In this document: in pieces, positions 37,892-49,843 of the stretch | Layout of the letters: each line of letters opens with the position of its first letter | Numbering within the stretch: position 1 is the stretch's first letter | Program-made: the position numbers and the translations under genes | Notes under the pieces: generated by a model | The model's database searches: none | Told to the model about the DNA's origin: nothing | The model's input: the letters and a program-made list of their open reading frames with translations, nothing else | Origin: Zychaea mexicana | Lineage: Eukaryota; Mucoromycota; Mucoromycetes; Mucorales; Lichtheimiaceae | DNA length: 64,000 nt | Direction: 5' to 3' | NCBI RefSeq assembly: GCF_025766255.1 | Contig: NW_026516731.1 | Location: 183,978-247,977, forward strand

Positions 37892-40145
37892 CTATACATC
37901 GGAAGCAGCTGATGCAAAAGAGTCATTATCACTGTTGTCATCTAACCGCTGTTGCTTATCCTGTTGCTTTCGTAACTCTTCGAGCTCTGTCACGCAGTTA
38001 TGGCACTTGAAAAGCAGATGGTTCTCCAAACTATATTTGGACTTGGCCTTGGATCCTGCACCGATATTGTATTGGCTCTTGTCATTTGCGTTTAAGACGA
38101 CCTCAAGTTCCTGTTCGGCTGCGTCATAATCGCCCTCGATAATCAACATCCGGGCGTTTTCGTATCGTGCAAAGTAATACACATAATGATCAAACTGGAC
38201 ATCCTTGGCAGCATTCAAGACTATCTGGATGGATTTGTGATGTATACCACGCAGCTTGTCCATTTCCTTCTCGTTATTATCCTCAATTTTAGTCAACAGC
38301 AAACGCGTCATGTAAGCGAGGAGATAGTTGCCCAAGCATAGATCGTCCGCATAGTTTTTGTGTGTCGTGCAGAGCTGTGATAGCTCAATGTCAAGGCGGT
38401 CAATGTTAGCCCAAAGTAGATTTACGGGGATGTAATCACATGCGCCAAAAGCATTAGTAATCTCCAAGTCTGAGAACATCAACACGTTATCCTGGTCTAA
38501 AAATTTGCGTGCTTTGCGTGCGACAAATTTCTAATTATAATAAAATGCCTGTTAACATATGTTTGTCCGCCGCCACTATTGGATGTATAGCATCATTCAT
38601 AATCAGAGTTCTTACCTCCAAAGGAATAGATTTACCAGCAATCTTTTGCCGCAAGCTTGGCACCTTTTTCATCATGTAGCTGGCTTGTGCCATGAGCGAT
38701 TTGCACTTTTTGTCATCCTTTTCCTGCTGCGCCAACATGTACAACGTCATGCCCCTGAAATATGCATAGACCGACTTGGACCAGTTACTGTCCTTGTAGA
38801 GAATTTCGTAGATATCCGAAGCTGTCTTCCAATCCCGCTGCAAGATGCTAATGAGTCCGCGTTCCCAATAGCAAATATGCTGCAACTGCACCCATTCCTT
38901 TTGAGTTTCGATCGCGCGGATATACTCTGCATTAGCTTCGTCGAGTTTCCGTTCGCTAAATAGCTGACGGCCATGGAAGTAGAGGAAAAACACGCCATTC
39001 GGGTATAAGTCAAGGTTGTATTTCAGGATAGTTCCTGCAAGATCGTCGTCCACATGAGACATGGGCATCAGCTTAGCCAGCACAATATGATAGCCAACCA
39101 AAGCCATGTCACAAAACTGGCGTCGTAAGCCTTCGGCCGGTCCCTGTCGCTCTACCATCACGCCCGTTTGCTTGTATGTGTCCCAACCACCACTGGATTC
39201 GAGTAGTTCAAGACCGCGCAGTCGCTGACCTGAAAATCCAATAAACTGAACAAGCTTTATAACCGTCTTGGGAAGCAAGGACAGCATCAAGTTGAAACAG
39301 CCCACGCCGAACTTGACACCCGAGGTGAAATGATCATCCAATGGCTCGTCCGTCGTCTGCACAAACTTTTCCAGTACGGTATAGGTCATGTAGCTCTGGC
39401 GTATGTGAAGGCCTTCTCGTAGAAATGATACTAAGCTCTCATCATGGATGATGCAGATCATTGCTTTTAGCAAATAAGCCTCTGCATGAACCAATTCCTA
39501 AAAGAAAAAAAAATCATAAGGCAAAGGATCCTTCTCTGCCTCCCTTTATGTTGTCATGCCTTATCTCCCCTCGCAACATACATACGCTCTTCCACGCGCA
39601 CTGTTCCTCTCTTTCATTATTAACATACTTACTGCATGCCGATAAAGTGGGCGCATTTTCTGGAGTGTATCGACAGACAATCCAGCTCTGACCCAAGAAG
39701 TAATGTTTTCCAAAAACCACAATGTACCATGTCCCTTGCGGATAAGGTGACTCGATAATTGAACCGTATGCTTCAATGACTCGATAGCGACTTCAAAATC
39801 GGTTTGCTGGAATGTCATCATGCTCTTGAGTGTGAGCAGGACGGATTTGCCCAGTGCGTAATACATTGATGTTTTGCACAAGTGCGGTTCAAGAATAGCT
39901 TCAGCTTCAGGAATACGAGAGTCGAGAAATAAGTCGAGGGCTTTACGAGCGCTAAGCATATCTTTGAAAAGTTGCTCTTCAGCCTTGTCTTCGTCATCTG
40001 GCGTCAGGAGCGATGATGCAGTTGTTGTCGTCGATGTGCTAGGAGCCAATGATGAACTTTTGCCATTATTTGCTGCTGTACTCGAGCTTGTGGAAGGGGT
40101 GGGTTGTTTGCTGTTGCTGGAAGAATAAAATGAGAGTAATTGCAT
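37892..40145 (-). CDS. IML2 / TTC39-family tetratricopeptide-like protein
   Basis: Yeast Iml2 acts in lipid-droplet and inclusion-body homeostasis at membranes; animal relatives are TTC39A-C. Three exons (39633-40145, 38616-39497, 37892-38530) give 2034 nt, 677 residues, the usual family size. After a Ser/Thr-rich N-terminus (about 45 residues), family features are visible: ARKALDLFLDSRIPEAEAIL, SFLREGLHIRQSYMTY, the glycine-containing GVKFGVGCFNLMLSLLP, LVQFIGFSGQRLRGLELL, and FFLYFHGRQLFSERKLDEA within TPR-like helices. The tail is acidic/Gln-rich (DNSDNDSFASAASDV). It converges with the alkyltransferase gene, 150 bp apart. Confidence 0.92.
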
Positions 40146-41068
40146 TTTGTAATTGAAAGGAGTGAAAGAAGAAAAGAATATACTGAAACAGGATCTTAGA
40201 TGCTCAAAGACGTAGTGCTCATTGTCCTTTTTTCTCTTTCACAGGATGTTCACACGTTTTATTTTTATAATGCTGTGGTCAATACACACTAAAATTAAAT
40301 ATGGATGTGTACTCAAGCCCGCGGACTTGAGAGGCAACGTGCTGATCATATTTAGACATTTATGGATAATATGCGCTTCTTATTACGGTCAATGAAAGAA
40401 AAGACATATACAGACTGTTCGTACTCCTGTTGTCTTCTATGTATATACTGCGATGGTAAAGGAAGAAAAAACTAGGGCTCTTTTAATAATTCTTTCATTA
40501 ACCACGTTTCTTTGCTTTACTGCTTCATTTGGTATGGTTGTCATTGTTTGTATAAGCAACAGTACAGTGATCACCACTTTTCCTCTGCCACTCCGGACAC
40601 ACACCAACGACACAACACACACTGTCGAGCAAATTGGTTTTCTGGCAATCTATATTATTCAGCATAGGAGAGGTCTAGTAATTCTGCAGCTAGTACAACT
40701 GTGTTGTTCCTAAAAGCTGAGATTGTTTATAGAAGAAGAAGAAAACAGGAGAAAAATGATGGGATAAACGTGTTTCGTTGTTAATAATGTATACACACGT
40801 ATTCTCACCGGATGCATGTATATCAAGATAAACTAGTCCGTGCTATCAATGGATCTTTGTCTTCTTACAAGTACGTGGATCACAGTTTGATATTAGTATG
40901 CAACAAGAATGGTACTCACTTGCCCGCGCTTTCTGACATGGTAATAGTACATAATAGGACATCAGTGCATAATAAATGTATCACATCACATCATTATGAA
41001 GAACGCACATATTCACAGAGAGACACATACGAAATATATGATTCAAAGCTATTTCATGTACTATAACG
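40146..41068. other. Intergenic: divergent promoters of IML2-like and thymidylate kinase genes
   Basis: 923 bp, AT-rich, with no gene recognised. An 86-codon + strand frame at 40453-40713 has no family features. Confidence 0.5.
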
Positions 41069-42242
41069 ATGTCATTATCTCTTCCGAGAGGAATCATCCG
41101 AAGAGCTGTCAAACATAATATTGCCAAATCGGCTCTGGATGCCCTTCGCGGGCGTCCAGCACGCCATATCGGTCTGACCTCCGAACCCAACCGACACAAC
41201 TGCTATAACTACTGTTACTACGATCAAAACTACTATAACACGATGCGTGGTTTGTTTATCGTGATTGAAGGCTGTGACCGATCCGGTAAATCCACGCAAT
41301 GCGAACGACTTTTACAACGGTTTCGTGACCAAGGTCGCGATGCGCAATTAATAAAGTTTCCAGGTATGTATACATTCCGTGCGAATTCTTTTAATCAGGT
41401 CAGATAGTGTGTGTGTGTATGTGTGCGAGTAGGAGAATCTCATGAACTACGATTTGTCTAATATCTAGATCGCACCATTCAATCGGGACAACTAATTGAT
41501 GGATATCTAAAGCAATCACGTCACCTTCACGATAAAGCCATTCACCTGTTCTTCTCTGCAAACCGTTGGGAAGCCATGTAAGGAAGAAGAGAGAAGAAGC
41601 TTCCTGATTTTTCTTTTCTTTCGTTCCATCAAGCACTCATCTTTTTCATTTTCTCTCTCTCAGGGACGCTATTGCTGCCAAGTTGAAAGCAGGTACCACG
41701 CTTGTTGTGGATCGATATGCATTTTCTGGTGTAGCATTCTCGGCGGCAAAGGTAGGGGGCTTCGCTGTATATGCGTGTAGCTTAATGGGACTGACTGTGT
41801 GTATATGTGAATAAAGGATTATATCTAGCAGCTTACACAATATCTTTTACTGCTTAACAGGGTCTCGATTTGGAATGGTGCAAGAATCCGGATAAAGGTC
41901 TGCTGATTCCAGACAAAGTCTTGTTCTTGGATTTACCTATAGAAAAGGCTGAGCAACGAGGTGGGTTTGGCGAAGAGCGATATGAAACACGAGAACTACA
42001 AACCAAAGTGCGAGATATATTCATGCAGTTAAAAGAGGACAGCTGGAAGGTACGCACAAAAGCAAATAAAAGAAATGAAAAAACAAGGAGGCCATGTTGT
42101 CTATGAATGTTAATAAACGGATACATTATAGATCATAGATGCTGATCAGACGATGGAAGCTGTCCAGGAGGAAATGTGGAATACGGTCAAAGAGCTGAAA
42201 CCTGACAGCGAAGAACCACGAACAGGATTATGGGAACAATAA
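41069..42242 (+). CDS. CDC8: Thymidylate kinase (dTMP kinase)
   Basis: Converts dTMP to dTDP with ATP. Five exons (41069-41363, 41469-41577, 41664-41751, 41861-42049, 42132-42242) give 792 nt, 263 residues. P-loop: VIEGCDRSGKST. DR(Y) motif: LVVDRYAFSGVAFSAAKG, followed by LEWCKNPDKGLLIPD and LFLDLPIEKAEQRGGFGEERYE (LID). All catalytic motifs are present. Two in-frame starts exist: the ATG at 41243 (MRGLFIVIEG) gives the usual 205-residue enzyme, and 41069 adds 58 residues whose first half is Arg/Lys-rich and almost free of acid, resembling a mitochondrial presequence. Both forms are possible; I kept the longer frame as the outer limit. Confidence 0.94.
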
Positions 42243-42802
42243 TGATGATAATTACGCATCTATAGTGTTCCATGCATCTTATTTAGTGTAGTAGTAGTAG
42301 TTATAGTGTGAACAGCGACGAATCGTATAAAAACATGTTTATATGCTACCAAGTTGCTACGGTATACATGACAAGTGTTGTTTGGTGGCGCTGTGGTACA
42401 ATCTCACTACATGCGGATGTGAAACGGGAAAATAAAAAGTTGATTGATGGAATGTGCTGTATAACACCGTTTATCCAGTGACCCATCATGGGCGTATGTA
42501 CTTGAAGTGGCCGCAGTATATAGCAGCTGGGCGAGCGCTACTACTGCTACTATGTTGCAACCACTTGGTGGGTTGGAGCCGGAGTCTCTTTTGTTGTTTT
42601 TCTTACATGCAGATGCTACACTTTTATGTGCCTTGTCCAGGTCTGGGTCTCTTTTGCTCGGCCTTCAATGCATGCAGGAAACCGTAAGTAGCATCCACCT
42701 TTGAAATTTTCTGAGTTTCTCTTTATCCCTTCTCTTCCCTCACCTCGTTGTCTACTTATAACTTTGCTTTCCTCATCCCTTCATCCATCCAAATACGTTA
42801 TC
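42243..42802. other. Intergenic: thymidylate kinase 3' end and DLIC promoter
   Basis: 560 bp with a TC-rich stretch (about 42710-42790) directly before the DLIC ATG. No gene seen. Confidence 0.5.
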
Positions 42803-45281
42803 ATGACAGAACACAGTAGCAGCAGCAGCAACAACAACAACATTTGGTCAGCAATATTAAAAACGGCATCTTCTTCCAAACGATTGAAAACGAAAAACGT
42901 TCTCATCCTAGGTATGATATGCTCATATTACCTTTTTATCAAAGCATAATAATTTACGCTTTTTACTCCATAAAACACACACACACACACAAAAGGCGAC
43001 AGCAGTTCTGGCAAATCCACCTTGGCGCACTATCTGAAACATCAACGTAAAATCAAAGTCGACAACCAGCGACACGATGATGACGCATCGCAGCAAGCGG
43101 CAGTAGAACAAGAACAGCAGCATCAAGCCGGCTCATTTATCCGCACTGTGGCTAGCGGTGGTTACGTCAAATCTGTCAAACAAGATCTCGATGCTGAAAC
43201 GACTAAAATACTCGGTGTTGGATATACGTCAGCCCTTGTATACGATGAACAAGATGAAGGTATGCACAGAAAAAGCCTGACACACACCATCACATTGTTT
43301 TAATGAGATACATGCTGTTGTAGCTATTCTGCGCCTCGGATTATATCAATTGGGTCACGAGCAGCTGCTCCCGTTACTGGATCCGGTATTAACGGACGAC
43401 AATTTTTTTGGCATAATCGTACTCGATTGGACGAAACCATGGACGTTTCTGGAATCTTTCCAACGTTGGATATCCGTTTTGGAACAATGGTCGAGCAAAG
43501 TAGCTACAAAGGAATCAAAAGCTCGAGGTTAGTTTTATGCTTTCCTTTACATATCAATGTACTGCAAATCGCGATTCTAAAACTAATACGGTAGGCAACC
43601 TTTCTCCATGCTTTCTCTTGTAGTTGAAAAATACCTGCAAACATATGATCGATCAAATGATGATAACAACAATGCCGACTTTACCACTAGCTCCACAGCC
43701 ACAGGCGCTGTTGATGCGGACGTACATGCAGACATGAGCACTTTAACAGTCAATCTCGGAATCCCTGTCGCTGTGGTATGCTGCAAGGTAAAAAAGAAAA
43801 ATCTTCTTCATGATATTACATCGCATGCCGAAAGTTTTCGATCGTTTTCTGAATTGTGATGCCGACATTTTATTATACGTGTGTAATAGAGTGATGCTCA
43901 AAAGATGTTAGAGGAAAAATACGGGTATGATGAGGCACAGCTTGACTATATACAGCAAACTCTGCGATGTGTCTGCTTAAAATGTACAGTAATAATGTTT
44001 ATACATAAACACCAAAGAATAGTGTGTATTTGAGTGCTGCTCATGCAAATATATATGAGATTATGCTTAACAATCACGAAAACCTTCCCTTATATATATT
44101 TAGATGGTGCGGCGCTCTTTTACACATCAACGTTTCATCCATCGACGTTTGAAGACCTGCGACAATACATTGCTTATCGGAATGATCCGGATTCTTACTA
44201 TCAAACCAACAACAGTAACAATAGCAACGTCAGCAATACAAATAATACAATACCTCCAAGCTTACGACCCCATTTTGTCGAGTCCACGTGCGTACGAATA
44301 CCTGCTGGATGGGATACCTGGAACAAAATCAAGGCACTGGAAGAAACCTACGAGTGCGACGAGATGGATAAAGCATGGGACGATCATGGTGATTCAGGCA
44401 AAGACAAAGCAAAGTCAATCTATCATGAGGCCGTACCAGAGCCCATGCATGAAAGTCAAGATAATGGAATACAGCCAGCTGTCACCAGCGAGGATGAGCA
44501 AACACTTTATGCACGCTATTTCCAGCCATCAGCGGCGGAAAAACGTCCCCCACCGCCACCGCCACTTTCTACAACATTCTTCCGAGAATGGACGCAACAA
44601 AATCCAAAAACAGCATCAGCATTAACGATATCTACTGCTTCGCCGAAAGAAAATGGAGTGAGTTTGTTTTTCTTCTTTTTGCAGACACGTACGATCGGAA
44701 AGGAAATGAAACGGATGTAAACTAATGATACTATCATGTTAAAGTATTATGCGTCATTGCCATCCTCTCCACGTCGGCTTACAAGTACAGAAACTTCGAC
44801 GGCGATGGCGAACGGCATCAAATCACACGGTAAAACGCCTACTGCTACTGCTCCTCCTGTTTCTATATATACCACGACAACGACGGCCACCACTACTACA
44901 ACTGCAACCAGCACAGTTGGAGGTTCTATTCCAGGAAACATTAATACCACCTCTTTGGTAAGAAAAAGTGAAAATGTCGAAAGATTGACAAAAAAGGAAA
45001 GCGGTTAACGCGTGCGTTATTTGTAGACGGGATATTCTTCCAGTAGTAACAACAGTAGCGATGTGGCAGCAGCTGCAACATCAATCACACCGACAACACC
45101 ACCGTCATCAGAAATCCTCAGCCAGTTTTTCCAGAAACTGCTGTACAAGAATATGGAATCCACTGCTGTAGCTGCTAGCACCAGCAGTGACGATAGGAGG
45201 GGATCGCGATCGTCTGTTGACACTACAGCTACTGGCATCCATAATCGCCCACCACCACCGTCCTGTGTAAATAGTACTTAA
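42803..45281 (+). CDS. Cytoplasmic dynein light intermediate chain
   Basis: DLIC binds the dynein heavy-chain tail through a Ras-like G domain and contacts cargo adaptors through its C-terminus. Eight exons (42803-42911, 42996-43259, 43324-43527, 43624-43787, 43890-43983, 44104-44657, 44745-44957, 45027-45281) give 1857 nt, 618 residues. Walker A: VLILGDSSSGKST. The RAS-like core continues with LGVGYTSALVYDEQD, ILRLGLYQLG...LLPLLDPVL, IIVLDWTKPWTFLESFQRWISVLE, IPVAVVCCKSD and YGAALFYTSTF. Low-complexity inserts (Gln/His near residue 65; Asp/Asn/Thr; Asn/Ser) split the core. The Ser/Thr/Pro-rich tail carries SEILSQFFQKLLYKN, which matches the effector-binding helix of animal DLICs (LANFFNSLLSKK). 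Confidence 0.93.
42974..42990. repeat. (CA)n run at the 3' end of DLIC intron 1
   Basis: Eight CA units lie immediately upstream of the AAAAG acceptor, taking the place of the usual pyrimidine tract. Confidence 0.8.
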
Positions 45282-47474
45282 TGCCTGCTACTGTTACCCC
45301 CTGGTTTGCTAAATTATCTCAATATAAAACATCGGCACAGAATACTTATTTGGCCTTAAAAGCGTTATGTATCTCATCGTCTCTAGCAAGAACAGTAAAC
45401 AGGAATCATTAAAGGCCGTAAGCCAAACCATATCAACATTTATGTTATATGATGGTCTTTTTACTAGATTTGGTCATTTCCAAGTCAAAAAATTGTTACC
45501 TGTTTTACGACATCAATGACATCATAACATTCAAAAGATTATCTGTTTCTGATAGTCTCTCCTTATTAATTATGTATGTATTTCTTTATTCTGGGTAACA
45601 TGCTGCTGCTAGATAATTGTATCGTACGACAAAATGAACCCTGTTTTTTTATTGTTATTGACGACAGGGTTGCTTGCTAATAGCTCGCAGATTACACAGA
45701 ATCTCGCATAAAAAACCGCTTGGATGTAATGAAGATCGCTTATTATTGACTATTGCGGCAGTAAACCTTCTTCATTATCTCTATCTGGCAGCTTGCCTGC
45801 TTGCTTCTCAGAAGAACCAACGATGACGACCAGTGCGATATGCAGTATAGAGAACAATAGCCGTAATTTGTTTTTAATTGCTACCCGGCAGATATAGTTA
45901 ATTACACTGTAGTGTGCTACGCGTCGTACTCGCAAAAACCGGGGAGCTGCATCCTATTCCTCTTCTTGTTGCCAAACAATGAATATGCTACATTATATAG
46001 CTGTGTGAGAAAAGCATCAAATCTCGTTTATTAACAAACCAATCCACTTGCTAAATTAGCTTCTCTTTACTCCTGTAGCATCTCATACTTGAATGAAGAC
46101 AAGATAGAGATGGTCATCTGGACACCACATCAACTGCAGTCTGTGGGCACCTATTAAACTTGAGGTTACACTTGGACCCCCAGCATTGTGGACGGGATGT
46201 GAAAAGTTATCGAATGACAAGCGGAGATGTATGCTTGAACGGGCAACTTTCCAATTCACACACAAACAACCGGGCGCATCACTTGACGGTTTCATAATCA
46301 TTACTGGGACAATTTCGTGCTGCAGTGCAACAATGTGCCATCAAATAAAAGGAAAACAAGATGTCAGATTCCCATCAACAAAGCGAAACACACTCGGGTT
46401 GACTGTGTATACACGCACACACATCATACACGATGGAAAAAAGATGATGATGATGATGATCATCTGAGCCTTTTTTGCGGAGGTAAGAGGCGTTGGAGAA
46501 AATTAAGGGACTCGTACTACGTTGTTCGTATTACTCGGTAGTACTAACCATTCGGTAGATCAATCACAAGAACAAACTCTCTTTTTGCGCTATGCCGTTC
46601 TGAATGTATGATTCAATATAAAATGGTTTCGTGTTGTGTGTATATACTGTCGGGGTCATAAAAATTTAAGGGGGTTCCGCAAGGCGGGGGTAGAGCTGAG
46701 AGAGGGGCGGTGAGAAGATGAAGACGACGACGACGACGACAAAGTTTGGGAGGATTGGGGTCAAGAGCCAGCGCAGACAAGGGCAAGGGGGCTCGCTGGA
46801 AAAAGAGCGCGGCTTTCCTTGAAAGATTTCTATTTGGATAAACGATGCATCACCCACTCCACTTGCACTCATCCACAAAAAAAAAGTGCTTCGAAAAACA
46901 ACTGGGGTTCTTGACGCGCTAATGGGTCAGCGCGATGCATGATCCTGCAGCACACCTCTGCATGCATGCATCACAATATATACAATATATACCCACAAAG
47001 AGTTAAGATGGGTTTTTTTGTGGAAGAGAAGTAATCATAATAATAGCAAAGATCGGCGACGACAGCAACAACATCAACATCAACATAACGTCAAACATAG
47101 GGCACACTTTTTTCCTTCACGATTAGCAGCAGTTGGTATATATGATGTGCACTATAGAAGAAACAGGCCATGATGTTCGTCCATCGTTCGACAGTTGCAT
47201 GAAACTGATAGGACACACGTCTCCTCAATTAATCAAACCAATTCTACTTCTTTATTAAAAGGCGTGTGTATTCCTATTTATCACGCCCCATATTTCATGA
47301 AAGGGCCGGTTGTGGAGAAGAAATAATCACCACCTAAATCAGCCACCGCTATCTCCTTCCTACCTAGTTGTCGTCTTCTTTCTCAGTCCATCTCCTGCCC
47401 TGCCCCCTTCGAATCTCCTTTGCCCCCTAATGTAAAAAAGAAGGAAGGGGGCGCTTTGCGTGGAAACAGAGAAA

Positions 47475-47490
47475 GGGGGGGGGAGGGAGG
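47475..47490 (+). repeat. G-rich run (potential G-quadruplex half)
   Basis: Nine consecutive G followed by GGG and GG blocks separated by single A. A similar ten-G run is at 47872-47881 followed by GGG. Both are in the APSES upstream region. Confidence 0.6.
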
Positions 47491-48021
47491 CTGCGTACAG
47501 TTGGACGAGACTACTTTCTCTATCTACACTTTACTACCAAAGAAGATTACATGATAACTAAATTCAGTGACTATAATGAACCGATCACGGGCTTCTCATT
47601 TTCGTCTTCCGGAGTTGTCCATAACCTTTTTCTCGATAATAATGACAGCCGCATAATTTGAATCTGGCGAAAAAAAATAACCAATTGCCAAAGAGCGTGT
47701 CTCGTGAACATTTATTTATTTACTAGACCCACAAAACACACACACACAGAGAGAGAGAGAGGGAGAGGGAGAGCGCGTGGATGTGTGATGCTGCTGCTGT
47801 TGTTTTGTGTGGCACTTTTTGTTTATGCGTTCGAGGCACTTTTTGAAATTCAATAATAAGCAATGACGAGAGGGGGGGGGGAGGGCGGATTTATTTGGAG
47901 ATATCACGGTGGAGATAGATGTTAGACCGAAAGATGGGCTTTTTCACTCGGAAAGGGGTTGGGGGAGAGAATGAAGGAGGGCCCTTTAACACAAAAAGAA
48001 ACAAAGAAATAGCAATAAAGG

Positions 48022-48048
48022 TAATAATAATAATAATAATAATAATAA
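48022..48048. repeat. (TAA)n microsatellite
   Basis: About nine TAA/ATA units in tandem in the APSES upstream region. Confidence 0.9.
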
Positions 48049-49843
48049 ATCAACAAAACAACAACCCGTGTAAAAGAGAGAAACTTCGATTTAGTAGTAT
48101 TGGCAGCGGAACAGAAACAGCAACAACGGCGGTCCCGAATTAGGACATAGTAAATAGGCCGAGCAAAAGTTTATAATCTCAGCTTGTAGGTGGGTAAGTG
48201 AATGATGATGATGATGATGATAGCAACAAGAACAGTAGTGTAGGTAATAGTTGCTAGGCTACGAGCGGTGGTGGTTGCGCTGGTAACGGAAAGCGTTGGT
48301 TTGTTTTAGTTTACATTTCAATCCTTTCCGCCTCATCCCAAACATGGAAACAAAGAGATAGGAGTCAAAAAACAAGAAAAAAAAAACTTGGGCGGTAAAA
48401 CTTGGGGGGATCCAGAGAAAGAAGGAGGCGGGGTGGCATAGAAAGAGAGAACAGAATGGGACAATCCATTTGGGGTGAATACTTGGCTCGAATGAGCGAA
48501 ACAATGCGTTATGTGTGAGTGTGTGGGCGTGTGGGAATAAAAAAGAAGTTGGCGGTTAGTGAGTCAGTGAATGGGAAGGGGAGAGAGGGATATCATCAGC
48601 CATTTAGTGTTCATTTATTGCTATTAATCACTACATGTACTGCCTCTGCTGCTATGTATTAGAGATGGCGGTGGTGATGGTGCTGGGTAGAGTGTGTATA
48701 GTTGCAGCCCCAATCCATCCGAGCCGGCGCACATTTTCTCTCACCCTCCCCCTTTCTTTTTTTTTGCTTAGTAGATTATAATGATGCGCCGTTGTTCGTG
48801 GTCGTCGTCGTCAGAAAAAAAAAAAAAAGTAGCCCCAATTCCAAGGGGTGCCCCGCGTTGAAGCTCTTTGCCTTTTGTGTTTGATCCAACTCGCTCCCGC
48901 TTTTTACAACACACGTTCCATGGCATACGCGACAGAGAACGAGAGAGAGAGAGAGAGTAAGAGTAAGGGTGAGCTAAGAATGGTGTTGATTTTTTTATTC
49001 GAAAGTGTATATGGACAAATATATGCAGGTAACTCAACTGCTGTGCAGCACACAAACAGTAAACATTACAGATAATCAGTCGAATCACAGGTTAGTCTAC
49101 TAGGTGCTGTTCTCTCTCGTTCTTTGTCGTGTGTTGTGTGTGTGTGTGTGTGCCTCTCCCCCTCCTGAGAGAAAAGAAGGTGAGACACTACACACGTACA
49201 ACACAGCCAAAAAGTCAAAAGCCAGAGAGAGCCGGGCAATCCGTAGGCCAAACTGTTGAAGCTATTCAGAAAGGACTTGCCATTTTCGCCACATGCTAAC
49301 CTTTTTTTCCCCGCCTTATTTTAAAGCTGAAAAGTCGGTTCAATGATCGAGAAATCTGCGCCTTTCTTTCTTTCTTTCTCCCTCTCTTGCAGTTGTTTTC
49401 TTTGCTTACAATTCTACCTTGTCACTCACGCTCACACATCCACTGAGCACCTACACACACACACACACTGCCCAGCGCGATATCCTCCATCTTTTCGGTT
49501 TTTCCACTCCACCCCCCAAGAAGTTTTAACTTGACGTGATCCCACCTCGCACAAGGTAAAGCATTGTTGTTGTGTAGCTTGAGAAAACCAGCGAATGTGC
49601 CTCGTTCTGCCACTCATATCAACAGCAACATCATCATCATTTTATTCGACAACATTGAATCTTTTGCAGAGCACACTCAAAGGATAACAACGCACGGATT
49701 TAGCTTTAAAAAACACACAAAGCAGCACGGTTAGATCTTGTCTCTCTTTCTTTTCCAACACTTACTCACCCAACCACCCACTTACTCTCGCTATTCTTAC
49801 TAACAACAGTCTTCTTATCTTTCTCAAACATAGAGCAATAATC

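Larger units (their letters stand above)
45282..49843. other. 4.5-kb gene-free region upstream of the APSES gene
   Basis: No coding gene found on either strand; open frames are short and low-complexity. It contains purine/pyrimidine-biased tracts, two long G runs (47475-47483 followed by GGG AGG, and 47872-47881), (TAA)n at 48022-48048, (GAT)n near 48203, CA/GA repeats near 47737-47765 and 48940, and GCATGCAT motifs near 46960. The last about 500 bases before 49844 are TC-rich. Long complex promoters and leaders with upstream ORFs are known for developmental APSES genes such as stuA; applying that here is inference. Confidence 0.55.

Noticed and set aside
44516..44950. Minus-strand frames opposite the dynein light intermediate chain
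   Set aside because: Antisense shadows of Pro- and Thr-rich coding sequence.
48768..49088. 106-codon minus-strand frame with Ser-rich repeats in the APSES upstream region
   Set aside because: Composed of microsatellite and polypyrimidine sequence; no domain, no plausible gene structure.
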